A stretch of 64,000 nt of DNA, taken from contig NZ_AXDW01000016.1 of NCBI RefSeq assembly GCF_000474945.1, positions 1 through 64,000 of the forward strand, written 5' to 3'. The notes beneath the pieces are model-generated. The model was given only the letters and a program-made list of their open reading frames with translations, was not told the origin of the DNA and did not search any database. The stretch comes from Solimonas soli DSM 21787. GTDB taxonomy: Bacteria > Pseudomonadota > Gammaproteobacteria > Nevskiales > Nevskiaceae. Below are positions 54,831 to 64,000 of the stretch, piece after piece; positions within the stretch are counted from its first letter, which is position 1; each line of letters begins with the position of its first letter. The position numbers and the translations under genes were made by a program.

Positions 54831-54920
54831 GGCGTCGTGTATGGGGCGGCCGATTGTCGTGCATCGGGCCTGCGCCGCGCCGATCAGGCGCTAGGGCTGG
54901 GATGGGCGGAAGTGGTTTGA
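54831..54920 (+). pseudogene. Displaced 3' end of a metallo-beta-lactamase gene (direct repeat of 49331-49420)
   Basis: From 54867 the translation reads GLRRADQALGLGWAEVV then stop, matching GLRCADQAMGLEWAEVV at the end of the upstream YycJ-like gene (49367-49420). The match weakens but continues upstream (GAADCRASG against GALDGDLAG). Most nucleotide differences are synonymous, so this is a related allele rather than a fresh duplication. It must be what remains of a homologous gene end that once joined the DNA now carrying gph. Confidence 0.85.
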
Positions 54921-54994
54921 GCCAGCCCTTTGATCGTGGCCATGGGGGTGCCTCTATAACAAGCGTGTTTTGTACGAGCGCCGCATCGGCGCAA

Positions 54995-55741
54995 TCAGCT
55001 GTCCTTGCCGCTGAGCGCTTCACGCAGATCGGCGAAGCGGCGGAGCAGCCGCGGGGCCGGCGTCAGTGTCGCCAAGCCGTCGGCGCCATAGCCGTAGTCG
55101 ACGCCGACGAAGGCCATGCCGGCGGTGGCTGCCGCTTCGGCGTCATGCAGACCGTCGCCGATCATCACGGCGTCGGCCGCCGCCACGCCGAGCGCCGCGA
55201 GCGCCGCCTGTAGCGGCAGTGGGTCCGGCTTGCGCGCAGCGGTCGAATCGCCGCCGATCACCGCACTGAACAGCGGCGCCAGGCCCAGCGCTTCGAGGAT
55301 CGCGACGCTGATCGCCTCCGGCTTGTTGGTGCAGACGGCAAGCCGCCGGCCTTCGGCATGGAACGCCGCCAGCGTTTCCGGCACGCCGGGATAGGGCCGC
55401 GTATGGATGGCCGGGGCGGCGAGGTAGTCGGCCATGAAGCTGTTGCAGGCGGTGTCCAGCGTCGCCTTGTCCGGGGCGGCGCCGGCTGCCGTCAGGCCGC
55501 GCCGGACCAGTGCGCGCACGCCGTCGCCGACGAAGCGGCGGACCTGTTCGCGGCCCAGCGGTGCAAGGCCGCGGCCGGCGAGCAGGCGGTTCAGGCAGGC
55601 GTGCAGATCGCCGAGGCTGTCGACCAGCGTGCCGTCGAGATCGAACAGCAGCGCGCGCGGTGGCCGCGGAATGCGCCGGACCGTCGGCCCCGATCCGGGG
55701 CGACCGCGGGTTTTTGCTGCAGAAGCGCGGTCCTCAAACAT
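54995..55741 (-). CDS. gph: Phosphoglycolate phosphatase, HAD family
   Basis: A 248-residue HAD-superfamily phosphatase that removes phosphate from 2-phosphoglycolate, formed during DNA-end repair. [16 protein letters not shown] is motif I with both catalytic Asp residues, CTNKPE is motif II, and [14 protein letters not shown] with [13 protein letters not shown] form motifs III and IV. The family's Gph type is inferred from length and cap sequence. It is divergent from purL with 36 bases between starts. Confidence 0.88.
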   Translation of the reverse strand: MFEDRASAAKTRGRPGSGPTVRRIPRPPRALLFDLDGTLVDSLGDLHACLNRLLAGRGLAPLGREQVRRFVGDGVRALVRRGLTAAGAAPDKATLDTACNSFMADYLAAPAIHTRPYPGVPETLAAFHAEGRRLAVCTNKPEAISVAILEALGLAPLFSAVIGGDSTAARKPDPLPLQAALAALGVAAADAVMIGDGLHDAEAAATAGMAFVGVDYGYGADGLATLTPAPRLLRRFADLREALSGKDS

Positions 55742-55777
55742 GCGAAAATGATAGCCCGCCAGCCGCCCGTTCCCGTA

Positions 55778-58700
55778 ATGTCCCTGACGATCCTTCCCGG
55801 TGCCGATTCGCTGTCGGCCTTCCGTGCCGAACGCCTGCTCGCCAAGCTGAAGGTTCACGCGCCGGGGCTGCGCGCCCTGCGCAGCCGCGATTTCTACCTG
55901 GTCGAACAGGCGCCCTCCGCGGCGCCGGTCGGCGAGGCCGAGCTGCGTCGCCTGTTGGGGCCGGGGCCGGCCACCTTCGAGGCCGCGGATCTGCTGCTGT
56001 TCGTGGTGCCGCGCGTCGGCACCCTGTCGCCGTGGTCGAGCAAGGCGACCGACATCGCCAAGGTCTGCGGCCTCGCCGGCGTCGCCCGCATCGAGCAGGG
56101 CCGCGCCTTCTTCCTCGACGGCGTATCAGCGCTGCCGGCCGCCGCGCTCGACGCGCTGCACGATCCGATGACCGAATCGGTGCTGCGCGACGAAGCCGCG
56201 CTGCGCCACGTCTTCGACGGCCAGCCGCGCCGCGCGCTGCGCACCGTCGACGTGCTGGCCGGTGGCCGCGCGGCGCTGCTCGCCGCCAACCGCGACTGGG
56301 GCCTGGCGCTGTCCGAGGACGAGATCGATTACCTCGCCGCCTATTACAGCGGTGCCGGCAAGAATCCGACCGACGCCGAGCTGATGATGTTCGCGCAGGT
56401 CAACAGCGAACACTGCCGCCACAAGATCTTCAACGCCGAGTTCACGGTCGACGGCGAGACGCAGCCGCACTCGCTGTTCCAGATGATCAAGATGAGCTAC
56501 GCCGCCGCGCCGGACGGCGTGCTGTCGGCGTACAAGGACAATGCCTCGGTGATCGAAGGTCCTACGGCGATGCGCTGGTTCGCCGAGCCGGATCACGTCT
56601 ACCGCGCGCACGACGAGCCGGTGCACATCCTGATGAAGGTGGAGACGCACAACCACCCGACCGGCATCTCGCCGCATCCGGGCGCCGCCACCGGCGCCGG
56701 CGGCGAGATCCGCGACGAGGCGGCGACCGGCCTCGGCGGCAAGCCGAAAGCCGGTCTCGCCGGTTTCTCGGTCGCCAACCTGCGCATTCCGGGTTTCGTG
56801 CAGCCCTGGGAAGCGGACCTCTCGCGTCCGCCACGCATGGCCAGCGCGCTGCAGATCATGCTCGACGGTCCGATCGGCGCCGCCGCCTACAACAACGAAT
56901 TCGGCCGCCCGAATCTCAACGGCTATTTCCGCACCTACGAGATGCTGGTGACGCCGGACGGCCGCGAACAGGGTTCTGATTGCACCCGCAATCGCGGCTA
57001 TCACAAGCCGATCATGATCGCCGGCGGCTACGGCAACATCCGCGCCGGGCACGTGCAGAAGCGCGAAGTGATCGAGGGCGCGAAGCTGATCGTGCTCGGC
57101 GGCCCGGCGATGCTGATCGGCCTTGGCGGCGGCGCCGCCTCGTCGATGGCGACCGGCGCCTCGAGCGCCGAACTCGACTTCGCCTCGGTGCAGCGCGCCA
57201 ACCCGGAACTCGAACGCCGCTGTCAGGAAGTCGTCGACGCCTGCTGGGCGCTCGGCGAAGACAATCCGATTCTCTCGATTCATGACGTCGGTGCCGGCGG
57301 CATTTCCAACGCCCTGCCGGAGCTGGTGCATGCCGACGATCGCGGCGGCCGCTTCCAGCTGCGCGAGGTGCAGGCCGCCGACCCGGCGCTGTCGCCGATG
57401 GAAATCTGGTGCAACGAATCGCAGGAGCGCTACGTCATCGCCATCAAGGCCTCCGACGTCGCGCGCTTCGGAGCGATCTGCGCGCGCGAGCGCGCGCCGT
57501 TCGCCGTGGTCGGCACGGCGACCGCCGAGCAGCGGCTGCTGGTCGAGGATGCCGTGCTCGGCCGGCCCACCGTCGACATGCCGATGCCGGTGCTGCTCGG
57601 CAAGCCGCCGCGCATGAAGCGCGCGAGCCGGCGCGCGAAGACCACCTTCCCTCCGCTCGACACGGCGACGATCGATCTCGCCGAGGCGGCGCGCCGCGTG
57701 CTGCAGCTGCCGGCCGTGGCGAGCAAGCAGTTCCTCATCACGATCGGCGACCGCACGGTCGGCGGTCTCACCGTGCGCGACCAGATGGTCGGCCCCTGGC
57801 AGGTGCCGGTCGCCGACTGCGCCGTCACCGCGACCGGTTTCGAGTCGACGACGGGCGAGGCGATGGCGATGGGCGAACGCACGCCGCTGGCGCTGCTCGA
57901 CGCGCCGGCCTCGGGCCGCATGGCGGTCGCCGAAGCGGTGCTCAACATTGCCGCCGCGCGCATCGAGAAACTGTCCGACATCCGCCTGTCGGCGAACTGG
58001 ATGGCGGCCTGCGGCCAGTTCGACGAGGACGCGCGCCTGTTCGACACGGTGAAGGCGGTCGGCGCCGAGCTGTGCCCGGCGCTCGGCATCGCGATTCCGG
58101 TCGGCAAAGACTCGCTGTCGATGAAGTCGGTGTGGCAGGACGACCAGGGCGAAGCGCAGGCGCAGACCGCGCCGCTGTCACTGATCGTCTCGGCGTTCGC
58201 GCCGGTCGTCGACGTGCGCGCGTCGCTGACGCCGCAGCTGAAGACCGACGCCGGCGAGACGCGCCTGGTGCTCGTCGATCTCGGCGCCGGCAGGAACCGC
58301 CTCGGCGGCTCGGCGCTGGCGCAGGTTTACAACGCGGTCGGCGACGTCGCGCCGGATCTCGACGACGCGCAGCGGCTGCGCGCCGCCTTCGAGCAGATCC
58401 AGCGGCTCAATGCCGACGGCAGGCTGCTCGCCTATCACGATCGCAGCGACGGCGGCCTGCTGGCGACGCTCGCCGAAATGGCCTTCGCCGGTCACTGCGG
58501 CCTCGAGGTCGCGCTCGATCAGCTCGGCGACGACGCGGTCGCCGCGCTGTTCAACGAGGAACTCGGCTGCGTCGTGCAGGTCCGTCAGGCCGACGTGGTG
58601 GCGACGATCGCCGCACTCAATGATGCCGGCCTCGCGGCGATCGACATCGGCACACCGACGACCGGTGATCGCATCGCCTTCACGCAGGCCAATCAGGTCG

Positions 58701-59674
58701 TGCTCGAAGCCTCGCGCACCGCGTGGCATCGCCTGTGGGCCGAGACCAGCCATCGCATGGCGGCGCTGCGCGACAACCCCGACTGCGCGCAGGAGGAATT
58801 CGCCGCGCTCGCCGACGCCGACGACCCGGGCCTGCACGTGCGGCTGACCTTCGCGCCGGAAGTGGCGGCGCCGCATCTCGCGCGCCGGCCGAAGGTGGCG
58901 ATCCTGCGCGAGCAGGGCGTCAACGGCCAGTACGAGATGGCATACGCCTTCCATGCCGCCGGCTTCGAAGCGGTCGACGTGCACATGAGCGACATTCTCG
59001 AAGGCCGCGTCAGGCTCGCCGACTTCGCCGGCCTCGCGGCCTGCGGCGGCTTCTCCTACGGCGATGTGCTCGGCGCCGGCCAGGGCTGGGCCAAGACCAT
59101 CCTCTTCAACGAGCGCGGCCGTCGCGAGTTCGCCGACTTCCTCGCCAGCCCGGAACGCTTCGCGCTCGGCGTCTGCAACGGCTGCCAGATGTTCGCCGCG
59201 CTCAAGGACATCGTGCCGGGCGCCGAGCACTGGCCGGCGTTCCGCCGCAACCGCAGCGAGCAGTTCGAAGCGCGCTGGTCGCTGGTCGAGCTGCTCGAAT
59301 CGAAGTCGATCTTCTTCACCGGCATGGCCGGCAGCCGCCTGCCGATCGCCGTCGCGCACGGCGAGGGCCGCGCCGAATTCGGCAGCGCCACGCAGCTGTC
59401 GGCGCTGCAGATCGCCGGCCAGACGGCGATGCGCTACGTGACGACGCGCGGCGAGATCGCCACCAGCTATCCGGCGAATCCGAACGGCTCGCCGGAAGGC
59501 CTGGCCTCGGTGTGCAACGCCGACGGCCGCGTGACGATCCTCATGCCGCACCCGGAACGCACGATCGCCGGCACCTCGGGTTCGTGGTGGCCGAGGAACT
59601 GGGCCGCCGACGGCGCCCAGGGCAAGACGCCGTGGTTCCAGCTGTTCGTCAACGCGCGCAAGTTCACGAAATAG
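55778..59674 (+). CDS. purL: Phosphoribosylformylglycinamidine synthase, large type
   Basis: Converts FGAR, glutamine and ATP to FGAM in purine synthesis. The 1298-residue single chain is the form used by gamma- and betaproteobacteria. The FGAM synthase signature HCRHKIFN is at residues 212-219. The ATP-binding region has [20 protein letters not shown]. The C-terminal class I glutaminase domain has its nucleophile C1133 in [10 protein letters not shown], and a His-Glu pair in [10 protein letters not shown]. Start [16 protein letters not shown] is the family norm. A strong terminator follows. Confidence 0.97.
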   Translation: MSLTILPGADSLSAFRAERLLAKLKVHAPGLRALRSRDFYLVEQAPSAAPVGEAELRRLLGPGPATFEAADLLLFVVPRVGTLSPWSSKATDIAKVCGLAGVARIEQGRAFFLDGVSALPAAALDALHDPMTESVLRDEAALRHVFDGQPRRALRTVDVLAGGRAALLAANRDWGLALSEDEIDYLAAYYSGAGKNPTDAELMMFAQVNSEHCRHKIFNAEFTVDGETQPHSLFQMIKMSYAAAPDGVLSAYKDNASVIEGPTAMRWFAEPDHVYRAHDEPVHILMKVETHNHPTGISPHPGAATGAGGEIRDEAATGLGGKPKAGLAGFSVANLRIPGFVQPWEADLSRPPRMASALQIMLDGPIGAAAYNNEFGRPNLNGYFRTYEMLVTPDGREQGSDCTRNRGYHKPIMIAGGYGNIRAGHVQKREVIEGAKLIVLGGPAMLIGLGGGAASSMATGASSAELDFASVQRANPELERRCQEVVDACWALGEDNPILSIHDVGAGGISNALPELVHADDRGGRFQLREVQAADPALSPMEIWCNESQERYVIAIKASDVARFGAICARERAPFAVVGTATAEQRLLVEDAVLGRPTVDMPMPVLLGKPPRMKRASRRAKTTFPPLDTATIDLAEAARRVLQLPAVASKQFLITIGDRTVGGLTVRDQMVGPWQVPVADCAVTATGFESTTGEAMAMGERTPLALLDAPASGRMAVAEAVLNIAAARIEKLSDIRLSANWMAACGQFDEDARLFDTVKAVGAELCPALGIAIPVGKDSLSMKSVWQDDQGEAQAQTAPLSLIVSAFAPVVDVRASLTPQLKTDAGETRLVLVDLGAGRNRLGGSALAQVYNAVGDVAPDLDDAQRLRAAFEQIQRLNADGRLLAYHDRSDGGLLATLAEMAFAGHCGLEVALDQLGDDAVAALFNEELGCVVQVRQADVVATIAALNDAGLAAIDIGTPTTGDRIAFTQANQVVLEASRTAWHRLWAETSHRMAALRDNPDCAQEEFAALADADDPGLHVRLTFAPEVAAPHLARRPKVAILREQGVNGQYEMAYAFHAAGFEAVDVHMSDILEGRVRLADFAGLAACGGFSYGDVLGAGQGWAKTILFNERGRREFADFLASPERFALGVCNGCQMFAALKDIVPGAEHWPAFRRNRSEQFEARWSLVELLESKSIFFTGMAGSRLPIAVAHGEGRAEFGSATQLSALQIAGQTAMRYVTTRGEIATSYPANPNGSPEGLASVCNADGRVTILMPHPERTIAGTSGSWWPRNWAADGAQGKTPWFQLFVNARKFTK

Positions 59675-59695
59675 CAAAGGCTGCGGCTGTACGGG

Positions 59696-59721
59696 AAGCC
59701 CGGCCCGCGGCCGGGCTTTTT
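59696..59721 (+). terminator. Intrinsic terminator of purL
   Basis: AAGCCCGGCC (59696-59705) pairs perfectly with GGCCGGGCTT (59709-59718) over a CGC loop and ends in a five-T run. It lies 21 bases after the purL stop. Confidence 0.9.
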
Positions 59722-59932
59722 CGTGGCGGCCGGCCTGCCTCAACGGTGTCGTGTCCGGTCGGTGTCGAGCGGCGCCAAATGCCGGACGCGATACTCGACC
59801 GCACCATCGTGACCTAGGCGGTCGTGAAATCCTTCTGCTCGCCCTCTGCTCGCCGCTGCTGCACCGCCACGCCCGGCGCGAGCCGCGCGGCGCGCCCGCC
59901 ACCGGGGCGAGGTCTGAGTCGCCGGGGCGCGT

Positions 59933-60550
59933 CTACGAGCCGGACACGAAGCTGGCGCTGCCGTCGCCGCCGCCGTCGCCGAGGCGTTCGATCACCGTGC
60001 CGGGCGCCAGGCGCTGCGCCACCCGCGCGGTCGACGGTTCGGGGAATGCGGCGTGGATCAGCGGCAGATCGCGCGCGGCCTGTTCGCGCAGGGTCACGCT
60101 GCCGCCGGTGGTCAGCGCGCCGATGTGCGTCGTCTCGCGGAACTGGTAGCTGCCGAGATAGATGCTTTGTCCCGGCTCGACGCGGAATTCGACCGCCGCC
60201 GCCGATTGCGAGCGGATGACCGAAGCGCCGCAGCCGAGCTGCCAGCCTTTCAGCTCGTAGCGGCCGACCGGCATTTCGACGGCGAACGGCGCGCCCTGCG
60301 CGACGATGTCGGCGCGCGCCTCGCGGCCGGCGAACAGTGGCACCAGCTTGTCGACCGCGTCGCCGCGATCCTGCTCGATGCGGTAAGTCCTGCCTGAATC
60401 GAGCTCGGCGACATAGAGCGTGTAGTGCTCGCAGCGGCCATCCGAGGCGATGGTGCCGACGGCGACGCCGGTGGCGGCGGGCTGCGGAAGCGGGTTCTGC
60501 GTGGCGCAGGCTGCCGGGAGCAGCGCGCAGGCGAGGACGAGGCGGCGCAT
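59933..60550 (-). CDS. Hypothetical lipoprotein
   Basis: A 205-residue protein with a lipobox (LPAAC, Cys near residue 15). The mature part is predicted to be beta-rich; VEFRVEPGQSIYLGSYQFRE resembles segments in DUF2846-like lipoproteins, but I cannot assign a family. A single later Cys (LGCGAS) lies in the middle. It is separated from the mlaA gene by 150 bases and probably forms its own unit. Bases 59722-59932 show no gene. Confidence 0.6.
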   Translation of the reverse strand: MRRLVLACALLPAACATQNPLPQPAATGVAVGTIASDGRCEHYTLYVAELDSGRTYRIEQDRGDAVDKLVPLFAGREARADIVAQGAPFAVEMPVGRYELKGWQLGCGASVIRSQSAAAVEFRVEPGQSIYLGSYQFRETTHIGALTTGGSVTLREQAARDLPLIHAAFPEPSTARVAQRLAPGTVIERLGDGGGDGSASFVSGS

Positions 60551-60700
60551 GGTGGGTGAGGCGGTCTTGGGGATACGGTCCTAGCCTAACGGCCGGCGGT
60601 GCCCCGACGCCAGCGGCGTGTCCGCCCGCTCGTGGCCGCACGGCGCTGATCGTTCGGCGCCCTCATGTCGCCGCGGCAGCCGCGCGCGGCGCGCGCTCGA

Positions 60701-61435
60701 TCAGTCTTCCGGCAGCTCGGGCTCGGTGTACTTGGCCGGCGGATTGCCGTCGTAGACCTGGTTCAGGCGGCGCTGCAGGTAGGCGGTGCGCAGGAAGACG
60801 TAGGGATCGAGCTGCTGGTCGAGCACGCTGTCGAGGTCGAGCAGCTGCGCGCGCGTGTCGACCGCGAGCACGCCATTGAGCGCGATGCGCTCGGGCCACG
60901 TGTAGTCGACGTAGTTTGCTGGAGCCATGAAATAGTCGCCGACGCGCCCGACCGCGTCGCGATTGGTCGACGGCCCGAAGAACGGCAGCATGATGTACCA
61001 GCCTTCACCGACGCCCCAGCGGCCGAGCGTCTGGCCGAAATCCTCGTCGTGCTTGTCGAGCCCGACCATGGTCGCCGGGTCGAACAGGCCGACGACGCCG
61101 AACGTCGTGTTCATCAGGAAGCGCGTGAGGTCGAGCCCGGACTGCTTGAACTTGGCCTGCAGCGCGTCGTTGACGACGACGGTCGGGTAGAACAGGTTGT
61201 CGAAGAAGTTGCTGACGCTGCTGCGCACCGGCGCCGGCACGTAGTCGACGTAGGTTTTCGTCACCGGCCGCAGCACGTACTTGTCGGCCGTGGTGTTGAA
61301 GGCGTAGATCGGCCGGTTGATGCGCTCGAGGGGATCGGCCGGCTCATACGGCGAGTTGTGGGCGCAGCCGACGAGCAGCGCGGTCGCGAGCCCCCATGCG
61401 AGCGCCGCGGCCGTCCCCGTCGTCCCCTTGTCCAT
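60701..61435 (-). CDS. mlaA: MlaA/VacJ outer-membrane lipoprotein
   Basis: A 244-residue lipoprotein that removes misplaced phospholipids from the outer leaflet of the outer membrane and passes them to MlaC. The lipobox LVGC is at about residues 21-24. DPLERINRPIYAFNTTADKY, then VRSSVSNFFDNLFYPTVVVN and MLPFFGPSTNRDAVGRVGDY are diagnostic. It follows mlaB on the same strand by 20 bases, at the end of the mla operon. Confidence 0.96.
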   Translation of the reverse strand: MDKGTTGTAAALAWGLATALLVGCAHNSPYEPADPLERINRPIYAFNTTADKYVLRPVTKTYVDYVPAPVRSSVSNFFDNLFYPTVVVNDALQAKFKQSGLDLTRFLMNTTFGVVGLFDPATMVGLDKHDEDFGQTLGRWGVGEGWYIMLPFFGPSTNRDAVGRVGDYFMAPANYVDYTWPERIALNGVLAVDTRAQLLDLDSVLDQQLDPYVFLRTAYLQRRLNQVYDGNPPAKYTEPELPED

Positions 61436-61455
61436 CGCGTGCGTCCAATGCCGCT

Positions 61456-61734
61456 TCAGGCGGCGCCAGTCCCTAAGCCCAGAATCGCGTCGAGTCCGAA
61501 GAACGCCACTAGCCCGCGCAGCTGCGCCGGCGCATTGACGAACTGCAGGCCACGGCCTTTCCTTTGGGCGGCGCGCCGCAATTCAAGGAGAAGGGCGACG
61601 CCGGCACTGTCGCACTGCGTGACGGCGGAGAGATCGATCGTGTCCCGCGCGGCGAGTGCCTCGGCGCGAGCGAACCATTCGGCCGCCGTGGCGAAGGTCA
61701 GCGGTCCGCTCGGTGCGTCCGGCGCCTGGTTCAC
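61456..61734 (-). CDS. mlaB: MlaB STAS-domain protein
   Basis: A 92-residue cytoplasmic STAS protein that regulates the MlaFE ABC transporter. The hallmark is VTQCDSAGVALLLELRRAA near the middle (IDLSAVTQCDSAG). Its start overlaps the mlaC stop by four bases. Part of the mlaFEDCB operon. Confidence 0.9.
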   Translation of the reverse strand: MNQAPDAPSGPLTFATAAEWFARAEALAARDTIDLSAVTQCDSAGVALLLELRRAAQRKGRGLQFVNAPAQLRGLVAFFGLDAILGLGTGAA

Positions 61735-62396
61735 GGCGCCTTGCCTGATTTGGCGTCGGCGGGGTCGACCTGCAGCTGGCCGGCGTTCAGGCGCTGGATC
61801 ACCGAGGCGATGTTGCTCTTCTTGATCTCGGCGTCGATCTGCGTGCGGAAGTTGAGCACCAGCGAGATATTCTCGGCCTTGATGTCCCAGACCTTCCAGT
61901 CGCCGTCGCCGCCGTTGCGCATCGAGAAGGTCACCGGGATCGGCGGCTTGCCGTCCTTGCGCACGATGGTCGTGTTGACCTCGGCGCGCTTGCCGCCGTC
62001 CTGCACGACGCCCGGCTTCACCTGGATGTCGACGCTGTCGTAGTACTCGAGCAGCTTGTCGGCGTAGCTGTGCACCAGCATGTCCTTGAACGCCGTCTCG
62101 AACTGCTTGATCTGCTCCGGGCTCGCCTCCTTGAGGTGCGAGCCGAGGATGACCTTGGCGATGTAGGTCGTGTCGAAGTGCGGCACGATCTCGCGATCGA
62201 CCATGGCGTAGAAGCTGGCCTTGTCGGCCTGGTACTTCGCCACGTTCTTGCCGATGTCGGCGCGCAGGGCGTCGGTCGTGGTCTTGATCACCTGCTCGGG
62301 CGGCGTCGCCGCCACCGCGCCGGCGGCGACGCCGAAGGCGGCGACGAGGCCGATGGCGAAATTGCGGATGAGGCCGCGACGGGTCGAAAGGTTCAT
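61731..62396 (-). CDS. mlaC: MlaC periplasmic phospholipid-binding protein
   Basis: A 221-residue soluble carrier that moves phospholipids between MlaA and the MlaFEDB complex. The N-terminus STRRGLIRNFAIGLVAA looks like a twin-arginine or Sec signal sequence, cleaved after AVAA. IVPHFDTTYIAKVILGSHLK, then FKDMLVHSYADKLLEYYD and DGDWKVWDIKAENISLVLN are family signatures. The ATG at 62396 lies one base downstream of mlaD. Confidence 0.94.
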   Translation of the reverse strand: MNLSTRRGLIRNFAIGLVAAFGVAAGAVAATPPEQVIKTTTDALRADIGKNVAKYQADKASFYAMVDREIVPHFDTTYIAKVILGSHLKEASPEQIKQFETAFKDMLVHSYADKLLEYYDSVDIQVKPGVVQDGGKRAEVNTTIVRKDGKPPIPVTFSMRNGGDGDWKVWDIKAENISLVLNFRTQIDAEIKKSNIASVIQRLNAGQLQVDPADAKSGKAP

Positions 62397-62397
62397 G

Positions 62398-62937
62398 TCA
62401 GTGCGCTCCTGCGGTGGCGCCATTGTTCTTGGCTTGCAAGGAATCGGCGAGCTTGCCGATGGCATCGGCGAGCTTGTCGTCCTTGCCGGACGAGCCGGCG
62501 AGGAACTGGCCGATGAGGTTCTCGAGGACCAGCGCGCTCTGCGTCAGCGTCAGCTCGCTGCCGTCCTTGAGGTAATCGTCCATGCCGCCCGGCTCGAGAC
62601 CGATGTACTGCTCGCCGAGCAGGCCGGAGGTGAGGATCTTCGCGCTGGAATCCTCGGGGATCTTGTCGTACTGCTTGAGGATGTCCATCGACACCTTGGC
62701 CTGGAAGCTGGCCGGGTCGATGCTGATCTCGCGCACGCGGCCGATCTTCACGCCGGCCATCGACACCGCCGCGCCGACCTTGAGGCCGCCGATGTTCTGG
62801 AACATGCCGGACACGCGATAGGTGTCGCCCTTGCCGACGGTGTCGAGGCTGGCGACGCGGAAGGTCAGCACGAAGACCGCGGCAACGCCGAGGCAGACGA
62901 AGAAGCCGACGAGGATTTCCAAGGCTCTGGATTGCAT
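62398..62937 (-). CDS. mlaD: MlaD MCE-domain protein
   Basis: A 179-residue periplasmic-facing MCE protein anchored by one N-terminal transmembrane helix (about residues 7-27). The MCE domain runs from YRVSGMFQNIGGLKVGAAVS through GVKIGRVREISIDP to ILTSGLLGEQYIGLEPGG. It forms a hexameric ring on MlaE. Same operon as mlaE (29-base gap). Confidence 0.95.
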   Translation of the reverse strand: MQSRALEILVGFFVCLGVAAVFVLTFRVASLDTVGKGDTYRVSGMFQNIGGLKVGAAVSMAGVKIGRVREISIDPASFQAKVSMDILKQYDKIPEDSSAKILTSGLLGEQYIGLEPGGMDDYLKDGSELTLTQSALVLENLIGQFLAGSSGKDDKLADAIGKLADSLQAKNNGATAGAH

Positions 62938-62966
62938 GGCTAGGCTCTGTCTCTACGCTGAGGCCG

Positions 62967-63734
62967 TTAATGGAACATGAACGCGGTGAGGACGAAGTCG
63001 AGGGCGAGGATCGCCAGCGACGACACCACCACCGTCGAAGTGGTCGCGCGCGACACGCCTTCCGATGTCGGCGCCGCGTGATAACCCTGGTAGACGGCGA
63101 TCCAGCTGACCACCGCGCCGAACACCAGGCTCTTGGTGAAACTCTGGATCAGGTCGTGTCCGTCCACATTGGCGCGGATCTGCGACCAGTAGCTGCCGGC
63201 ATCGACGCCGAGCAGTTCGACGCCGATCGCGTGGCCGCCGGCGACGCCGATCGCCATGACGTTGAAGATCGCGGTCAGCAGCGGCATGGCGATCACGGCG
63301 GCGATGAAGCGCGGCGCGATGACGTGGCGCATCGGATCGACCGCCATCATTTCCATCGCCGACAGCTGGTCGGTGGCGCGCATCAGGCCGATCTCGGCGG
63401 CGAGCGCCGAGCCGGCGCGGCCGGCGAACAGCAGCGCCGTCACCACCGGACCGAGCTCGCGGATGATCGACAGCGCGACCAGCACGCCGAGCGAGCTGGC
63501 GGCGCCGAAGCGCACCAGCGTGTGATAGCCCTGCAGCGACAGCACCATGCCGATGAACATGCCGGAGATGACGATGATGATCATCGACAGCACGCCGATC
63601 ATGTAGATCTGCCGGACGATCGAGCCGGGACGCAGCAGCGCCGGCGGAATCGCGCGCAGGATGCCGAGCAGGAAGAACAGCGCGCGGCCGAGCCCGGCGA
63701 GGAAGTCGGTGAGCACCGTGACGATGCCGCTCAT
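62967..63734 (-). CDS. mlaE: MlaE ABC transporter permease
   Basis: A 255-residue inner-membrane permease of the MlaE/YrbE (DUF140) family with about five transmembrane helices. [20 protein letters not shown], then [20 protein letters not shown] and [20 protein letters not shown] are signatures. Its start overlaps the mlaF stop by four bases (63731-63734). Confidence 0.95.
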   Translation of the reverse strand: MSGIVTVLTDFLAGLGRALFFLLGILRAIPPALLRPGSIVRQIYMIGVLSMIIIVISGMFIGMVLSLQGYHTLVRFGAASSLGVLVALSIIRELGPVVTALLFAGRAGSALAAEIGLMRATDQLSAMEMMAVDPMRHVIAPRFIAAVIAMPLLTAIFNVMAIGVAGGHAIGVELLGVDAGSYWSQIRANVDGHDLIQSFTKSLVFGAVVSWIAVYQGYHAAPTSEGVSRATTSTVVVSSLAILALDFVLTAFMFH

Positions 63735-64000
63735 GCTTGCCCCAGCAGATCGTCGGCCAGCGTGCGGGCCTTGTAATGGAAGGCGACCGGGCCGTCCGGC
63801 CGGCCCTGCAGGAACTGCTGCACGTATTCGAGCGGGGACGCGCGGATCTCGTCCGGTGTGCCGCGCGCCTGTATCTGGCCGCCGGCCACCACGTAGGCGT
63901 AGTCGGCGATCGACAGCACCTCGGCTACGTCGTGCGACACGATCACGCTGGTGATGCCGAGCGACTGATTCAGCGAGCGGATCAGGCGCAGCAGCACGCC
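63731..64000 (-). CDS. mlaF: MlaF ABC transporter ATP-binding subunit, 5' end beyond window
   Basis: The visible 89 residues are the C-terminal part of an ABC ATPase. [17 protein letters not shown] holds the switch His (H-loop), and [13 protein letters not shown] is typical of the MlaF tail. Walker A, Walker B and the signature motif lie upstream of the window edge. It powers the MlaFEDB complex. Confidence 0.92.
   Translation of the reverse strand, partial: GVLLRLIRSLNQSLGITSVIVSHDVAEVLSIADYAYVVAGGQIQARGTPDEIRASPLEYVQQFLQGRPDGPVAFHYKARTLADDLLGQA

Overview
The window is a GC-rich proteobacterial chromosome segment with dense genes and many 1-20 base overlaps. The linkages radC / coaBC-dut-argB, xthA-pyrE, thiG-trmB, rpmB-rpmG, mdtABC with a NodT porin, mlaFEDCB-mlaA and the single-chain PurL fit a gammaproteobacterium, perhaps near Nevskiales, Steroidobacterales or Xanthomonadales. 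That placement is inferred from gene content and order only.

Layout. 1-9 kb: thiS (cut by the window edge), tRNA-Gly(CCC), thiG, a PaiB-like protein, trmB, prkB, an aldo-keto reductase, two small proteins, an AmpG-like transporter, xthA and pyrE. 8.5-17.6 kb: a NarL-type two-component pair, a DUF4124 protein, a beta-hydroxyacid dehydrogenase, argB, dut, coaBC, radC and two overlapping TetR-like genes. 17.7-29 kb: rpmBG, envelope proteins, an OmpW-like porin, slyX, msrA, a hemerythrin protein, a pair of FMN-barrel proteins (one fused to GAF) and two oxidoreductases. 29-38 kb: a DEAD-box helicase, rluF, a UdgX-type glycosylase, a UPF0104 membrane protein, a cytochrome P450, small envelope proteins and a decayed 2-hydroxyacid dehydrogenase. 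38-48 kb: a complete MdtABC-NodT multidrug efflux operon. 48-55 kb: a metallo-beta-lactamase-fold gene followed by a foreign island. 55-64 kb: gph, purL, a lipoprotein and the Mla phospholipid transport operon (mlaF cut by the edge).

The most interesting part is the island at about 49.4-54.9 kb. It is visibly lower in GC and uses codons unlike its neighbours. It holds a compact same-strand operon: a beta-class DNA methyltransferase with an SPPF motif (probably N4-cytosine), a GHKL (Hsp90/MutL/MORC-type) ATPase, an XPB/COG1061-like SF2 helicase, and an unfamiliar 261-residue protein with a PD-(D/E)xK-like D...ExE pattern. This looks like a restriction-modification or anti-phage defence system. 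It resembles in outline the methylase/GHKL/helicase systems described by Aravind and colleagues and the Hma (helicase-methylase-ATPase) type in PADLOC, but with a nuclease-like fourth gene I cannot match. IS3-family transposase remnants sit at both ends. The last 18 codons of the upstream metallo-beta-lactamase gene also recur, diverged mainly at synonymous sites, just after the island, which marks the insertion point.
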